A stretch of 32,696 bases of DNA, taken from assembly GCA_003162245.1 (NCBI GenBank), contig PMMM01000051.1, positions 1 through 32,696 of the forward strand, given 5' to 3'. This DNA is from Phycisphaerales bacterium. Lineage in GTDB: Bacteria; Planctomycetota; Phycisphaerae; UBA1845; Fen-1342. Below the pieces are notes generated by a model. That model saw nothing but the letters and a program-made list of their open reading frames with translations, did not search any database and had not been told where the DNA came from. Below are positions 24,140 through 31,707 of this stretch, one piece after another (positions within the stretch are counted from its first letter, which is position 1; each line of letters starts with the position of its first letter). A program made the translations under genes and the position numbers.

Positions 24140-25279
24140 ATGGTCTATCAGGCTCCCCTACCGCCGGAGTACGCGGAACGCAGCGACGAGGAATTGACCG
24201 CGCGCATTGCGGCGGCGCGGCAGCGACTCGGGCCGCGCCTCGTCATTCTCGGGCATCACTACCAGCGCGACGAGGTGATCGCGTTCGCCGACTTCACCGG
24301 CGACAGCCTGAAGCTTTCGCAAATCGCCGCCGAGCAGACGCAGGCGGATTACATCGTGTTCTGCGGCGTGCACTTCATGGCGGAGACGGCGGACATTCTG
24401 ACGGGCCCGCGGCAGCAGGTGATTCTGCCGGACCTGTCCGCCGGTTGCAGCATGGCGGACCTGGCGGACATCGACCAGCTCGAGGAAGCGTGGCGCATCC
24501 TGGAGGAGCACGCGGGGGCGCCCATCACGCCGATCACGTACGTGAACTCGACGGCCGCGATCAAGGCGTTCGTCGGGCGGCACGACGGGGCGTGCTGCAC
24601 GAGCTCGAACGCGAAGATGGTGCTCGAATGGGCGCTGCGCGGCGCGGAGCCGGGCGGCGACCCGCACGCCGGGAATAAAGTGCTGTTCCTGCCCGATCAG
24701 CACCTGGGCCGCAACACCGCGTACGCGCTGGGCTGGCCGCTGGACAGCATGGTGGTGTATGACCCGAACGTCGTGAACGGCGGGCTGCTGCCGGAGGAGC
24801 TGCGTGCGGCGCGCGTCATCCTCTGGGCCGGGCACTGCGCGGTGCACCAGCTTTTTAAGATCGAGCAAATCAAGCCCCTGCGTGCGAGCGGCGAGCCGTG
24901 GAATGTCATCGTGCACCCGGAGTGTACATGGGAGGTGTGCCAGCAGGCGGACTACGTCGGCAGCACGGAGTACATCATCAAGACCGTGCGCGAGGCGCCG
25001 CCGGGGAGCTACTGGGCGATCGGCACGGAGGTGCATCTGGTCGGGCGGCTGATGAAGATGCTGCCGGACAGGCGCATCCGGTCGCTGGCCGGTCCGCAAT
25101 GCTCCTGCGCGACGATGTACCGGATCGACCTGAAGCACCTGTGCTGGGTGCTGGAGAACCTGGCCGCCGGCGAGGTCGTCAACCAGATTGCCGTGGACGA
25201 GGAGACGAAGCGCTGGTCGCGCGTCGCGCTCGAGCGGATGCTGGCACTGCGCCCCGCCCAGCCGGTGTCCGCGAAGTAA
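24140..25279 (+). CDS. nadA: quinolinate synthase
   Basis: NadA condenses iminoaspartate with dihydroxyacetone phosphate to quinolinate, the first pyridine ring of NAD biosynthesis, using a [4Fe-4S] cluster. Seen: LVILGHHYQRDEVIAFADFTGDSLKLS, YIVFCGVHFMAETADIL (first cluster Cys), VNSTAAIKAFV, CCTSSNAK, FLPDQHLGRNTA, HPECTWEVC (second Cys), GTEVHLV and GPQCSCATMY (third Cys). Start at ATG 24140 gives about 379 residues, as in Gram-positive/planctomycete NadA. An ATG at 24077 and a GTG at 24116 are alternatives; TATCAT at 24101-24106 could be a -10 for the GTG. nadB and nadC are not in the window. Confidence 0.95.
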   Translation: MVYQAPLPPEYAERSDEELTARIAAARQRLGPRLVILGHHYQRDEVIAFADFTGDSLKLSQIAAEQTQADYIVFCGVHFMAETADILTGPRQQVILPDLSAGCSMADLADIDQLEEAWRILEEHAGAPITPITYVNSTAAIKAFVGRHDGACCTSSNAKMVLEWALRGAEPGGDPHAGNKVLFLPDQHLGRNTAYALGWPLDSMVVYDPNVVNGGLLPEELRAARVILWAGHCAVHQLFKIEQIKPLRASGEPWNVIVHPECTWEVCQQADYVGSTEYIIKTVREAPPGSYWAIGTEVHLVGRLMKMLPDRRIRSLAGPQCSCATMYRIDLKHLCWVLENLAAGEVVNQIAVDEETKRWSRVALERMLALRPAQPVSAK

Positions 25280-25308
25280 CTGCGGGGCCCCGTTAAGCCT
25301 TGCCACCC

Positions 25309-27360
25309 TTATTGCGCACTTTCTCCCTGCATGGATTTCCAGAGCAGTTCTGCGATATCAAGTTGGCCGACGCCCTCGTGGCCCTGGTCGGCGAGGCCGT
25401 CGCTCAGCATTGTTTTGCAGAACGGACAGGCGGACGTGAGCACGTTGTCCTTCCCGCCGGCCGGTAACGCGGTCAGGAGCTGCCGGACGCGGGTGTGATT
25501 GACGCGGGCGGCCCCCGCCTCCTCTTCTTTCCACATCTGCGCGCCGCCCGCTCCGCAACATAGGCCGCGGTCGCGGCACTGCACCGGCTCGGATAGCCGC
25601 ACGCCGGGGATCGCCGCGAGCACGTCGCGCGGGGGGTCGTAGATTTCGTTGTGCCGCCCAAGGTAGCAGGCGTCGTGGTACGCGACGCGCGCGTCCACGC
25701 GGGTCCGCGGCACGAGCTTGCCGGCCTGCACGAGCTGTGCGAGCAGCTCGCTGTGGTGGATGACCTCGTAGTGCCCGCCGAAGTCGGGGTACTCATGCTT
25801 CAGCGTGTTGAAGCAGTGCGGACAGGTCGTGACGATCTTCCGGACCTTGTAGTTGTTGAGCACCTCGATGTTCTGCTGCGCGAGCGTTTGAAAGAGGAAC
25901 TCGTTGCCCGCCCGGCGGGCCGGGTCGCCGTTGCAGCGCTCCTCGGGGCCGAGGATCGCGAAGCTGACGCCGGCAGTCTTGAGCAGTTGGGCGAACGCCC
26001 GGGCGATCTTGCGCGAGCGATCGTCGAACGATGCGGCACAACCGACCCAGTACAGGTACTCCGCGTCGGACTTCTGGGCCATCAGCGGCACGTCGAGGCC
26101 CTGCGCCCACTCGGCCCGCTGGTCGTTGGGGAAGCTGTACGGGTTGCCGGCGTTCTCCAGCCCTTGGAACATGGTCGCGAGCTGCTCGGGGAACTCGCCG
26201 CGCTCCATCGCCAAGTTCCGCCGCAGGTCCACGATCTTGTCGATGTAGGTGATGAAGACGGGGCACTCGGTCTCGCAGGCGCTGCACGTCGTGCACGCCC
26301 ACAGCACCTCGGGCTTGATCACGTCCGGCACCAACTCGGGGAGTGCCGGCGTTTCAGTGCCTTCGGTTGTGCTGCCGCCGGCGGGTTTCCCGTTCCCCGC
26401 GGTCAGCTCGTCGGCGTGCCGGTACATGAAGTCCCGCAGGCTGATCGTCAGGTGCTTCGGCGAAAGCAGCTTGCCGGTGCTCGTCGCGGGGCAATGATCG
26501 GAGCAGCGGCCGCACTCGGTGCAAGTGTAGAAATCGAGCACGTCCTTCCAACTGAAGTCCGGCACGCGCTTGACGCCCAGCGTCTCTTCGCGCTCCAGCC
26601 GGCCCTCGATGTCGCGGAGCGGGGCGAGCCGGCCGCGGGGCGTCAGGCTGCGGGCGAACACGTTCGGCACGACCGTCAGCACGTGGAAGTGCTTGCCGTA
26701 CGGCAGCAGGTTCAGGAAGAACAGCACGAGGAACGAATGCGTCCAGAAACCGGCCTGCCAAAGCACGTGCTGCGTCGGCCCCGGCAGGCCGCGGAGCAGC
26801 ACCGCGGTCAGCGACGCGAAGGGCATGGCGGCCTGGAAGCGTCCATCGTTCGCGTTGATGATGACGGCCTCGTACACCAGGTCGGCGATCATCATCACGA
26901 AGATGATCAGCAGAATCAGCAGCCCTTCGAGGTTCAGCGTCAGCCGCTTGAGCCGGGCGACGAGCCGGTTGTAGAAGAACGCCAGCGTGCCGACGATCAC
27001 GAGCACGATGAAGAGGTCGCGCAGCACGGCATACGCGATGCCCACCGGGTTGCCCAGGCCGAAGAGGCCCCAGAAGTCGAAGTCCTCCGAGTACCCCCGG
27101 CACCACAGGATGATCGAATTGAGCAGCAGAACGACGAAACCGAAGAAGACGGCGATGTGGGCCCAACCGGCCAGCGGGTAGCGCGGCATGCGCTTCTGGG
27201 CACAGACGTAGGCGAGCACGGTCCCAATCCGGCGGCCGATCTGATCGGCGCGGTTCTCCGGGCGTTTGGCCACCATCATCAGCCGCCAGCGGCGGGTCGC
27301 CGAATAGGCGAAAACGCCCAAGCTGACGACCAGCAGCAACGTCATCGCGATCGGGCTCAT
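25309..27360 (-). CDS. membrane Fe-S oxidoreductase (EtfD/HdrD-like)
   Basis: A 683-residue integral-membrane electron-transfer protein. Seen: about six membrane segments in residues 1-235, including histidines in HIAVFFGF and HSFLVLFFL that could bind heme b (NarI/HdrE-like); two [4Fe-4S] motifs, CTECGRCSDHCP (about 275) and CTTCSACETECP (about 353); then two CCG-type halves (YWVGCAASFDDR...CNGDPARRAGNEF; TTCPHCFNTLKHEYP; YHDACYLGRHN...RGLCCGAGGAQMW; SACPFCKTML). This architecture matches EtfD/EMO, which passes electrons from electron-transfer flavoprotein to menaquinone in fatty-acid oxidation. No etfAB lies in the window. AGGTGA precedes the ATG by four to five bases. Confidence 0.88.
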   Translation of the reverse strand: MSPIAMTLLLVVSLGVFAYSATRRWRLMMVAKRPENRADQIGRRIGTVLAYVCAQKRMPRYPLAGWAHIAVFFGFVVLLLNSIILWCRGYSEDFDFWGLFGLGNPVGIAYAVLRDLFIVLVIVGTLAFFYNRLVARLKRLTLNLEGLLILLIIFVMMIADLVYEAVIINANDGRFQAAMPFASLTAVLLRGLPGPTQHVLWQAGFWTHSFLVLFFLNLLPYGKHFHVLTVVPNVFARSLTPRGRLAPLRDIEGRLEREETLGVKRVPDFSWKDVLDFYTCTECGRCSDHCPATSTGKLLSPKHLTISLRDFMYRHADELTAGNGKPAGGSTTEGTETPALPELVPDVIKPEVLWACTTCSACETECPVFITYIDKIVDLRRNLAMERGEFPEQLATMFQGLENAGNPYSFPNDQRAEWAQGLDVPLMAQKSDAEYLYWVGCAASFDDRSRKIARAFAQLLKTAGVSFAILGPEERCNGDPARRAGNEFLFQTLAQQNIEVLNNYKVRKIVTTCPHCFNTLKHEYPDFGGHYEVIHHSELLAQLVQAGKLVPRTRVDARVAYHDACYLGRHNEIYDPPRDVLAAIPGVRLSEPVQCRDRGLCCGAGGAQMWKEEEAGAARVNHTRVRQLLTALPAGGKDNVLTSACPFCKTMLSDGLADQGHEGVGQLDIAELLWKSMQGESAQ

Positions 27361-27453
27361 GCTTCACCTCTCGCTCGCAAGTCGCAATCGGGCGGTGATT
27401 GTAACGCCCATGATCCGCTTGGCGAGTGCGCGGCGAAGCCTGCCGCCCGCGGC

Positions 27454-28068
27454 CTAACGCCGGCCGGCGTTGTATAGGTCAGTGGCCATGTCCCAGTTCA
27501 CGACATTCCACCAAGCAGCGACGAAGTCCGCCCGGCGGTTCTGATATTTCAGGTAGTAGGCATGCTCCCACACGTCGATTGTCAGGATCGGCGTGTGGCC
27601 CTTCGACAGCGGGGAGTCCTGGTTCATCGTGTCGCAGATCGCCAGCTTGCCGCTCGCATCGAGACACAGCCAGGCCCAGCCGCTGCCGAACCGCCCCAGC
27701 GCGGCCTTCGCGAACTGCTCCTTGAACGCGTCGAAGCCGCCGAAGACCTTCTTGATCTCGTCGGCCAGCGGACCCTTCGGCTGGCCGCCTTTGCCGGGCC
27801 CCAGGATGCGCCAATAGAAGCTGTGGTGGTAATGCCCGCCGCCGTGGTTGATCACGGCCGGCCGGATGTCCGCCGGCACGCGGTCGATCTCGCGCAGAAG
27901 CTGCTCGATGGGCTTGGCGGCGAGGTCGGGGTGCTCGGCGAGCGCCTTGTTGCAGTTGGTCGTGTAGGTCACGTGGTGCTTGTCGTGGTGGATCTCCATC
28001 GTGCGCGCGTCGAGATACGGCTCAAGTGCATCGTACGCGTACGGCAACGGGGGTGTTTCATAAGCCAT
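27454..28068 (-). CDS. sodA: superoxide dismutase, Mn type
   Basis: Dismutates superoxide to oxygen and peroxide; cytoplasmic, no signal peptide from this start. 204 residues, family-typical. Seen: metal ligands H27 (EIHHDKHH), H82 ([11 protein letters not shown]), and Asp and His in [15 protein letters not shown]. The residues GGG in NHGGGH and Gln in MNQDSPL fit the Mn-type pattern, in which the metal-tuning Gln comes from the C-terminal half; cambialistic activity is possible. Start at ATG 28068 with AAGGAG seven bases upstream. Downstream of a sulfotransferase-family gene on the same strand, with about 100 bases between. Confidence 0.95.
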   Translation of the reverse strand: MAYETPPLPYAYDALEPYLDARTMEIHHDKHHVTYTTNCNKALAEHPDLAAKPIEQLLREIDRVPADIRPAVINHGGGHYHHSFYWRILGPGKGGQPKGPLADEIKKVFGGFDAFKEQFAKAALGRFGSGWAWLCLDASGKLAICDTMNQDSPLSKGHTPILTIDVWEHAYYLKYQNRRADFVAAWWNVVNWDMATDLYNAGRR

Positions 28069-28164
28069 CGCATGTCTCCTTCGGCTCAGACTTACATTTG
28101 ACTCGAAACCCGGTTCGGCCCTGCGAACACGCCTCACGCACAACCCAGCGGCCAGTGCGCCGGG

Positions 28165-28752
28165 CTATGATTCCCCACGCTGCCGATACAGCTCCGGCTC
28201 GACGACCTTGCTCATGGCGGCGACGTCGAGCCCCCCGCCCAGAAATGCGTTCACCGCCTGCACCGTCGCAGACGGGTTGGTCAGCGTGTCGTTATAGCTC
28301 ACGTAGAGCACCTTGAAGCTCGGCTGGCGGCCGACCCACGCGTCGAACTCGGCGAGCTGCTGCTCGAACAGCCCGATGAGCTTGTCCTGACTGAGGTTGC
28401 CGCCCTGTCGCCCGCGGCGCGAGAGCATCACGTCCTGCGAGGCGACGACCTCCTCGAGCTTGCGGCGCATGAAGATGATGCGGTACTCACGGCCGGGCGG
28501 CAGGTCGTACAGGAGGCGGTAAACCATCTTGACCGCCCGTCCGCCGGCCTGCGCAAGCCAGGAGGGGTCCTCTTTCGTCTTCTTGACGGGCTCGAATTCG
28601 AAGTACCCGCGCGGGTTGTCCGCGTCCGCCTTGCGGACGTGGTCCGTCAGGGCGGACAGCCCGCCCGCGTCGAGCATCCGCATCATCATCGACGTCCCCG
28701 AACGAGGCAGCCCGGAGACGATGGTCACAATGTTGGCGTCAATCTGGGGCAT
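28165..28752 (-). CDS. sulfotransferase-family protein
   Basis: A 195-residue P-loop protein of the sulfotransferase superfamily. Seen: VSGLPRSGTSMMMRML (5'-phosphosulfate loop) at about 12-27, RGYFEFEPVK, YRIIFMRRKLEEVVASQDVMLSRRG (3'-phosphate-binding segment with the conserved Arg/Ser-like region), and a C-terminal YNDTLTNPSATVQAVNAFLGGGLDVAAM helix typical of the family. It is shorter than most members. Acceptor substrate unknown. The start at 28752 (MPQID) was chosen because the longer frame is cysteine-rich and unlike the family. Confidence 0.85.
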   Translation of the reverse strand: MPQIDANIVTIVSGLPRSGTSMMMRMLDAGGLSALTDHVRKADADNPRGYFEFEPVKKTKEDPSWLAQAGGRAVKMVYRLLYDLPPGREYRIIFMRRKLEEVVASQDVMLSRRGRQGGNLSQDKLIGLFEQQLAEFDAWVGRQPSFKVLYVSYNDTLTNPSATVQAVNAFLGGGLDVAAMSKVVEPELYRQRGES

Positions 28753-28862
28753 GGCGCGCCATAGGCTCCGCTTTCGCTGTTGGCATCCGATGAAACGAGT
28801 GCATTCTAGCGCCCGCACGGCGTCGTGCAAGCACGGGACCCACCGCACGCGCGGTGCCCCGC

Positions 28863-28891
28863 TTGACGCACACGCACCACGCTCGGACAAT
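28863..28891 (+). promoter_or_regulatory. candidate sigma-70-type promoter of HTH gene
   Basis: TTGACG (28863-28868), 17-base spacer, GACAAT (28886-28891). Good -35, fair -10. It directs transcription into the HTH gene. Confidence 0.5.
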
Positions 28892-28947
28892 GCGACCTGA
28901 CCAGTTTCGCACGGCGGGGATCATGGGCCGTGAAGGCAAGGTGTAGC

Positions 28948-29427
28948 GTGAAGGCCTGGGAAGTGCTCAGAGATGCGACCGAGCGCGTCGGCGTCAAGGC
29001 CGTGGCGGCCCGGCTGAATGTCAGCAGCGCCCTCGTTTACAAGTGGTGCCAGGAGCCGCCGTCAGCCGGCAATCCGACCGGCTCGGGGGCGCACAACCCC
29101 CTCGACCGGCTGCGAGTCCTGTTCGACGCGACCGGCGACGCTCGCATCATCAACTGGCTCTGCAACGCCGGCGGCGGCTTCTTCGTGCCCAACCCGCAGG
29201 TGGCCGCGATCGACCGCGACGAGCAACTGCTCGGCACCACGCAGCAAGTCGTCGAGGACTTCGGCCAGTTGCTCTCCGACGTAAGCCGCAGCATCGAGAA
29301 CGACGGCGTGATCACCGGCGAGGAATCCGAACGCATCCGCGGATCCTGGGAGCGCCTCAAAGCCCACGCCGAGCACTTTATCATCGCGTGCGAGCGCGGC
29401 ATTTACGGTCAACCCAAGAAGCGGTAG
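28948..29427 (+). CDS. helix-turn-helix protein (phage-regulator-like)
   Basis: A 159-residue protein with an N-terminal HTH: AWEVLRDATERVGVKAVAARLNVSSALVYKWCQEP (about 3-37), resembling CII/phage CP76-type regulators. A central helix-rich part (NPLDRLRVLFDATGDARIINWLCNAGGGFFVPNP) and a C-terminal helical pair (LLSDVSRSIENDGVITGEESERIRGSWERLKAHAEHF) follow; the last part resembles the C-terminal region of such regulators, consistent with oligomerisation. The start was chosen at GTG 28948 with AAGG six bases upstream; a GTG at 28930 in the same frame is possible. No phage genes surround it. DNA-binding role inferred from the motif. Confidence 0.75.
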   Translation: MKAWEVLRDATERVGVKAVAARLNVSSALVYKWCQEPPSAGNPTGSGAHNPLDRLRVLFDATGDARIINWLCNAGGGFFVPNPQVAAIDRDEQLLGTTQQVVEDFGQLLSDVSRSIENDGVITGEESERIRGSWERLKAHAEHFIIACERGIYGQPKKR

Positions 29428-29456
29428 CCCCGGGGCGGGTAGCGCAAGTCTCATTA

Positions 29457-29472
29457 CGGCGCACACGCGCCG
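29457..29472. terminator. hairpin between convergent genes
   Basis: Stem cggcgc (29457-29462) and gcgccg (29467-29472), 4-base loop, in the 54-base gap between the HTH and selA stops. No T-run, so a weak bidirectional terminator at best. Confidence 0.4.
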
Positions 29473-29481
29473 GGCCCCCGT

Positions 29482-30945
29482 TCAACCCCCCTGCATCTCG
29501 AGCACGACCTCCGCGAGCGCGCCGGGGATCTGCTGCGCCTCATCCGCTTCGAGCGTACGCACGTCGAACAGCAGCGCCTCGTCGTGGATCCGGCAGATAA
29601 TCGGCACCTCACGCTGCCGCAGCTCCGCGGCAACCGTCGCCGCCCGCAGCTTGGCCAGCCGCACGACCACGACCCAGGTCGGGAACGGATACGTCGGCAG
29701 CGAGCCGCCGCCGGCCTCCGAAACGTCCGGCCGGGCCGACACCTCGGCTTCGGGCGCCGCCGCGGTGATCTCGCCGGCCAAGGCCCGCGCCGCCGCCGCC
29801 AACGCCGCCGGCGTCCGCGACAACATGCGATACGCGGGGATGCGGCGGACAATCGCCTCCGGATCGCGATAGATGCGCAGCGTCGCTTCCAGCGCCGCCA
29901 GCGTCAGCTTGCCCGGACGCAATGCGCGGGCCAGCGGATTGCGGCGTAGAGCGGCGATCAGGTCCGCGCGGCCGACGACGATGCCGGCCTGCGGCCCTCC
30001 AAGCAACTTATCGCCGCTGAAAAGCGTCAGGTCCGCGCCAGCGGTGACGCTGGCCCGCACGCCGGGCTCGTCCCACGCCCGCGGTCCGACGGCGCCAGCC
30101 GGCACGCCCTCGTCCGCGGGCCACGGCACGTCGTCCGTCAGCAAGCCGCTGCCGAGGTCGTCGACGACGACCAGGTTGTTACGCCGCGCGAGCGCGACCA
30201 GCTCGGCGAGCGACGCGCTCTCGGTGAACCCCTGGATGCGGTAGTTGCTCGTGTGCGCCCGCAGCAGGACGCTCGTGTTCTCGTTGATGGCCCGTTCGTA
30301 GTCGCTGATGCGCGTCCGGTTCGTCGTGCCGACCTCGACCATCCGGCAATTCGCCGCCGTCATGATGTCCGGCAGGCGGTACGACCCGCCGATCTCGATG
30401 AGCTGCCCGCGCGAGATGACGACTTCACGCCCCGCCGCCAGCGTGTTCAGCACCAGGAACGTCGCCGCGGCGTTGTTGTTCACGACTACCGCATCCGCCG
30501 CCCCGCACAACTCGCGCAGCAAGTCGCGCAGATGATCGTGCCGGCTGCCGCGCTGACCGGTCACGAGATCAAACTCCAAATTGCAGTAGCGGGCGGCCGT
30601 CTCGACGATGGCGTCGATCGCTTCCTCCGCCAGCGGCGCGCGCCCCAGGTTCGTGTGCAGCACGATGCCGGTCGCGTTGATCACCTTCCGCAAACGCGGC
30701 CGGCTGCGCTCGTACAAATGCTGCCGGATCGCGAGCGCCAGCGACGGGAGGTCAATGGCGGCGGACTGGCCGGCTAGCAGCGCCGCCCGGCGGTCCTCCA
30801 GCACCGCGCGTACGGCGAGAAGCACTTCGCCGCGGGGATGGTCTTCGGAGAGGTTGACGATGGCCGGCTGCTTCAGCACGTGGTCGACCGACGGCAGCTC
30901 GCGCAACGCCGCCGGCGCCGGGTTTTCGGGTGCGGGCGTGTCCAT
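29482..30945 (-). CDS. selA: L-seryl-tRNA(Sec) selenium transferase
   Basis: PLP enzyme that converts seryl-tRNA(Sec) to selenocysteyl-tRNA(Sec). Seen: N-terminal RELPSVDHVLKQP; VINATGIVLHTNLGRAPLAEEA; NNNAAATFLVLNTLAAGREVVISRGQLIEIGGSYRLPDIM; VVDDLGSGLL; and the PLP lysine in FSGDKLLGGPQAG (about 308). Length about 487 residues, as for bacterial SelA. The C-terminus ends IICRIHDEALLFDVRTL. Start: ATG 30945 is placed seven bases after a TATCAT/TTGCGC promoter; an ATG at 30954 would overlap that -10. No selB, selD or tRNA-Sec is visible in this window. Confidence 0.94.
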   Translation of the reverse strand: MDTPAPENPAPAALRELPSVDHVLKQPAIVNLSEDHPRGEVLLAVRAVLEDRRAALLAGQSAAIDLPSLALAIRQHLYERSRPRLRKVINATGIVLHTNLGRAPLAEEAIDAIVETAARYCNLEFDLVTGQRGSRHDHLRDLLRELCGAADAVVVNNNAAATFLVLNTLAAGREVVISRGQLIEIGGSYRLPDIMTAANCRMVEVGTTNRTRISDYERAINENTSVLLRAHTSNYRIQGFTESASLAELVALARRNNLVVVDDLGSGLLTDDVPWPADEGVPAGAVGPRAWDEPGVRASVTAGADLTLFSGDKLLGGPQAGIVVGRADLIAALRRNPLARALRPGKLTLAALEATLRIYRDPEAIVRRIPAYRMLSRTPAALAAAARALAGEITAAAPEAEVSARPDVSEAGGGSLPTYPFPTWVVVVRLAKLRAATVAAELRQREVPIICRIHDEALLFDVRTLEADEAQQIPGALAEVVLEMQGG

Positions 30946-30952
30946 ACGCGGC

Positions 30953-30981
30953 ATGATACGAGCGCCGTGCCGCCAGCGCAA
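30953..30981 (-). promoter_or_regulatory. candidate selA promoter, leaderless
   Basis: On the minus strand TTGCGC (30981-30976), 17-base spacer, TATCAT (30958-30953), then seven bases to the ATG at 30945. No Shine-Dalgarno, so mRNA likely begins at or near the start codon. Confidence 0.45.
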
Positions 30982-31124
30982 GAGCGTCCAGAAAGTGACG
31001 ATCTGCGCCCCCTGCCGCCGGGGTCCGCCGCGCCGCCGCCGCTCTCGCGCCGAGAAACGCGCCGATCCGCGACAGGTCAGCGGCTGGGTTGACGCACGAG
31101 CTTCCGCGACGGACGCTATCGCAG

Positions 31125-31649
31125 ATGGACGCGGCGGTCAGCGTGATTCCGGCCCACACGCCCGAACGGCTGGGCGACGTGCGCACCCTCTTCCACGAAT
31201 ACGCCGCCGAAATCCAGGTCGATCTGTGCTTCCAGGGCTTTCAGCGCGAGCTGGACGAGCTGCCCAGCGCCTACGCTCCGCCCGCGGGCCGGCTGCTGAT
31301 CGCACAAGACGCCGGCCAGATCGCCGGCTGCGTCGCGCTGCGGCCGCTGGCCAAGGACGACCGGCTGGAAACCGATCCCGCAGATGACGCGAGGGCAGCG
31401 CCGGTGTGCGAGATGAAGCGGCTGTACGTCCGGCCGGCGTTTCGGGGACGTGGCGTCGGGCGGGTGCTGGCGGTGGCGGTCATCGAGGCGGCCCGCGAGA
31501 TCGGCTATGCGCGGATGCGGCTCGACACGCTGGACACGATGCAGTCGGCGATCGCGTTGTACCGCGCGCTGGGTTTCGCTGACACCCAGCCGTACTGCCA
31601 CAATCCGCTCGCGGGTGCCCGGTTCATGGAGTTGGACCTGCGGGCGTAG
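31125..31649 (+). CDS. GNAT-family N-acetyltransferase
   Basis: A 174-residue acyltransferase of the GNAT fold that transfers an acetyl group from acetyl-CoA; acceptor unknown. Seen: [20 protein letters not shown] (beta4 region), [29 protein letters not shown], whose RGRGVG is the pyrophosphate-binding motif A, and [28 protein letters not shown] (motif B and the usual C-terminal Tyr/Phe). The ATG at 31125 is chosen; a TTG at 31089 would add 12 residues not typical of the family. It is transcribed divergently from selA, with which it shares about 180 bases of upstream DNA. Confidence 0.88.
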   Translation: MDAAVSVIPAHTPERLGDVRTLFHEYAAEIQVDLCFQGFQRELDELPSAYAPPAGRLLIAQDAGQIAGCVALRPLAKDDRLETDPADDARAAPVCEMKRLYVRPAFRGRGVGRVLAVAVIEAAREIGYARMRLDTLDTMQSAIALYRALGFADTQPYCHNPLAGARFMELDLRA

Positions 31650-31707
31650 GGGCGGCGACTACCTCCTGCTCGCTTCGAAGGGGCGAGGGGCTTCCGACGC
31701 CCCGCAC

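Noticed and set aside
25280-25308. ggggcccc palindrome between nadA and the Fe-S oxidoreductase as a terminator
   Set aside because: Only a short self-complementary core without loop or T-run.
25651-27477. 608-codon open frame on the plus strand opposite the Fe-S oxidoreductase
   Set aside because: Antisense shadow; the minus frame has intact Fe-S motifs and membrane segments.
31680-31703. ggggcg...cgcccc hairpin between the GNAT and MBL genes
   Set aside because: Six-bp stem with a 12-base loop and no T-run; likely chance in this base composition.
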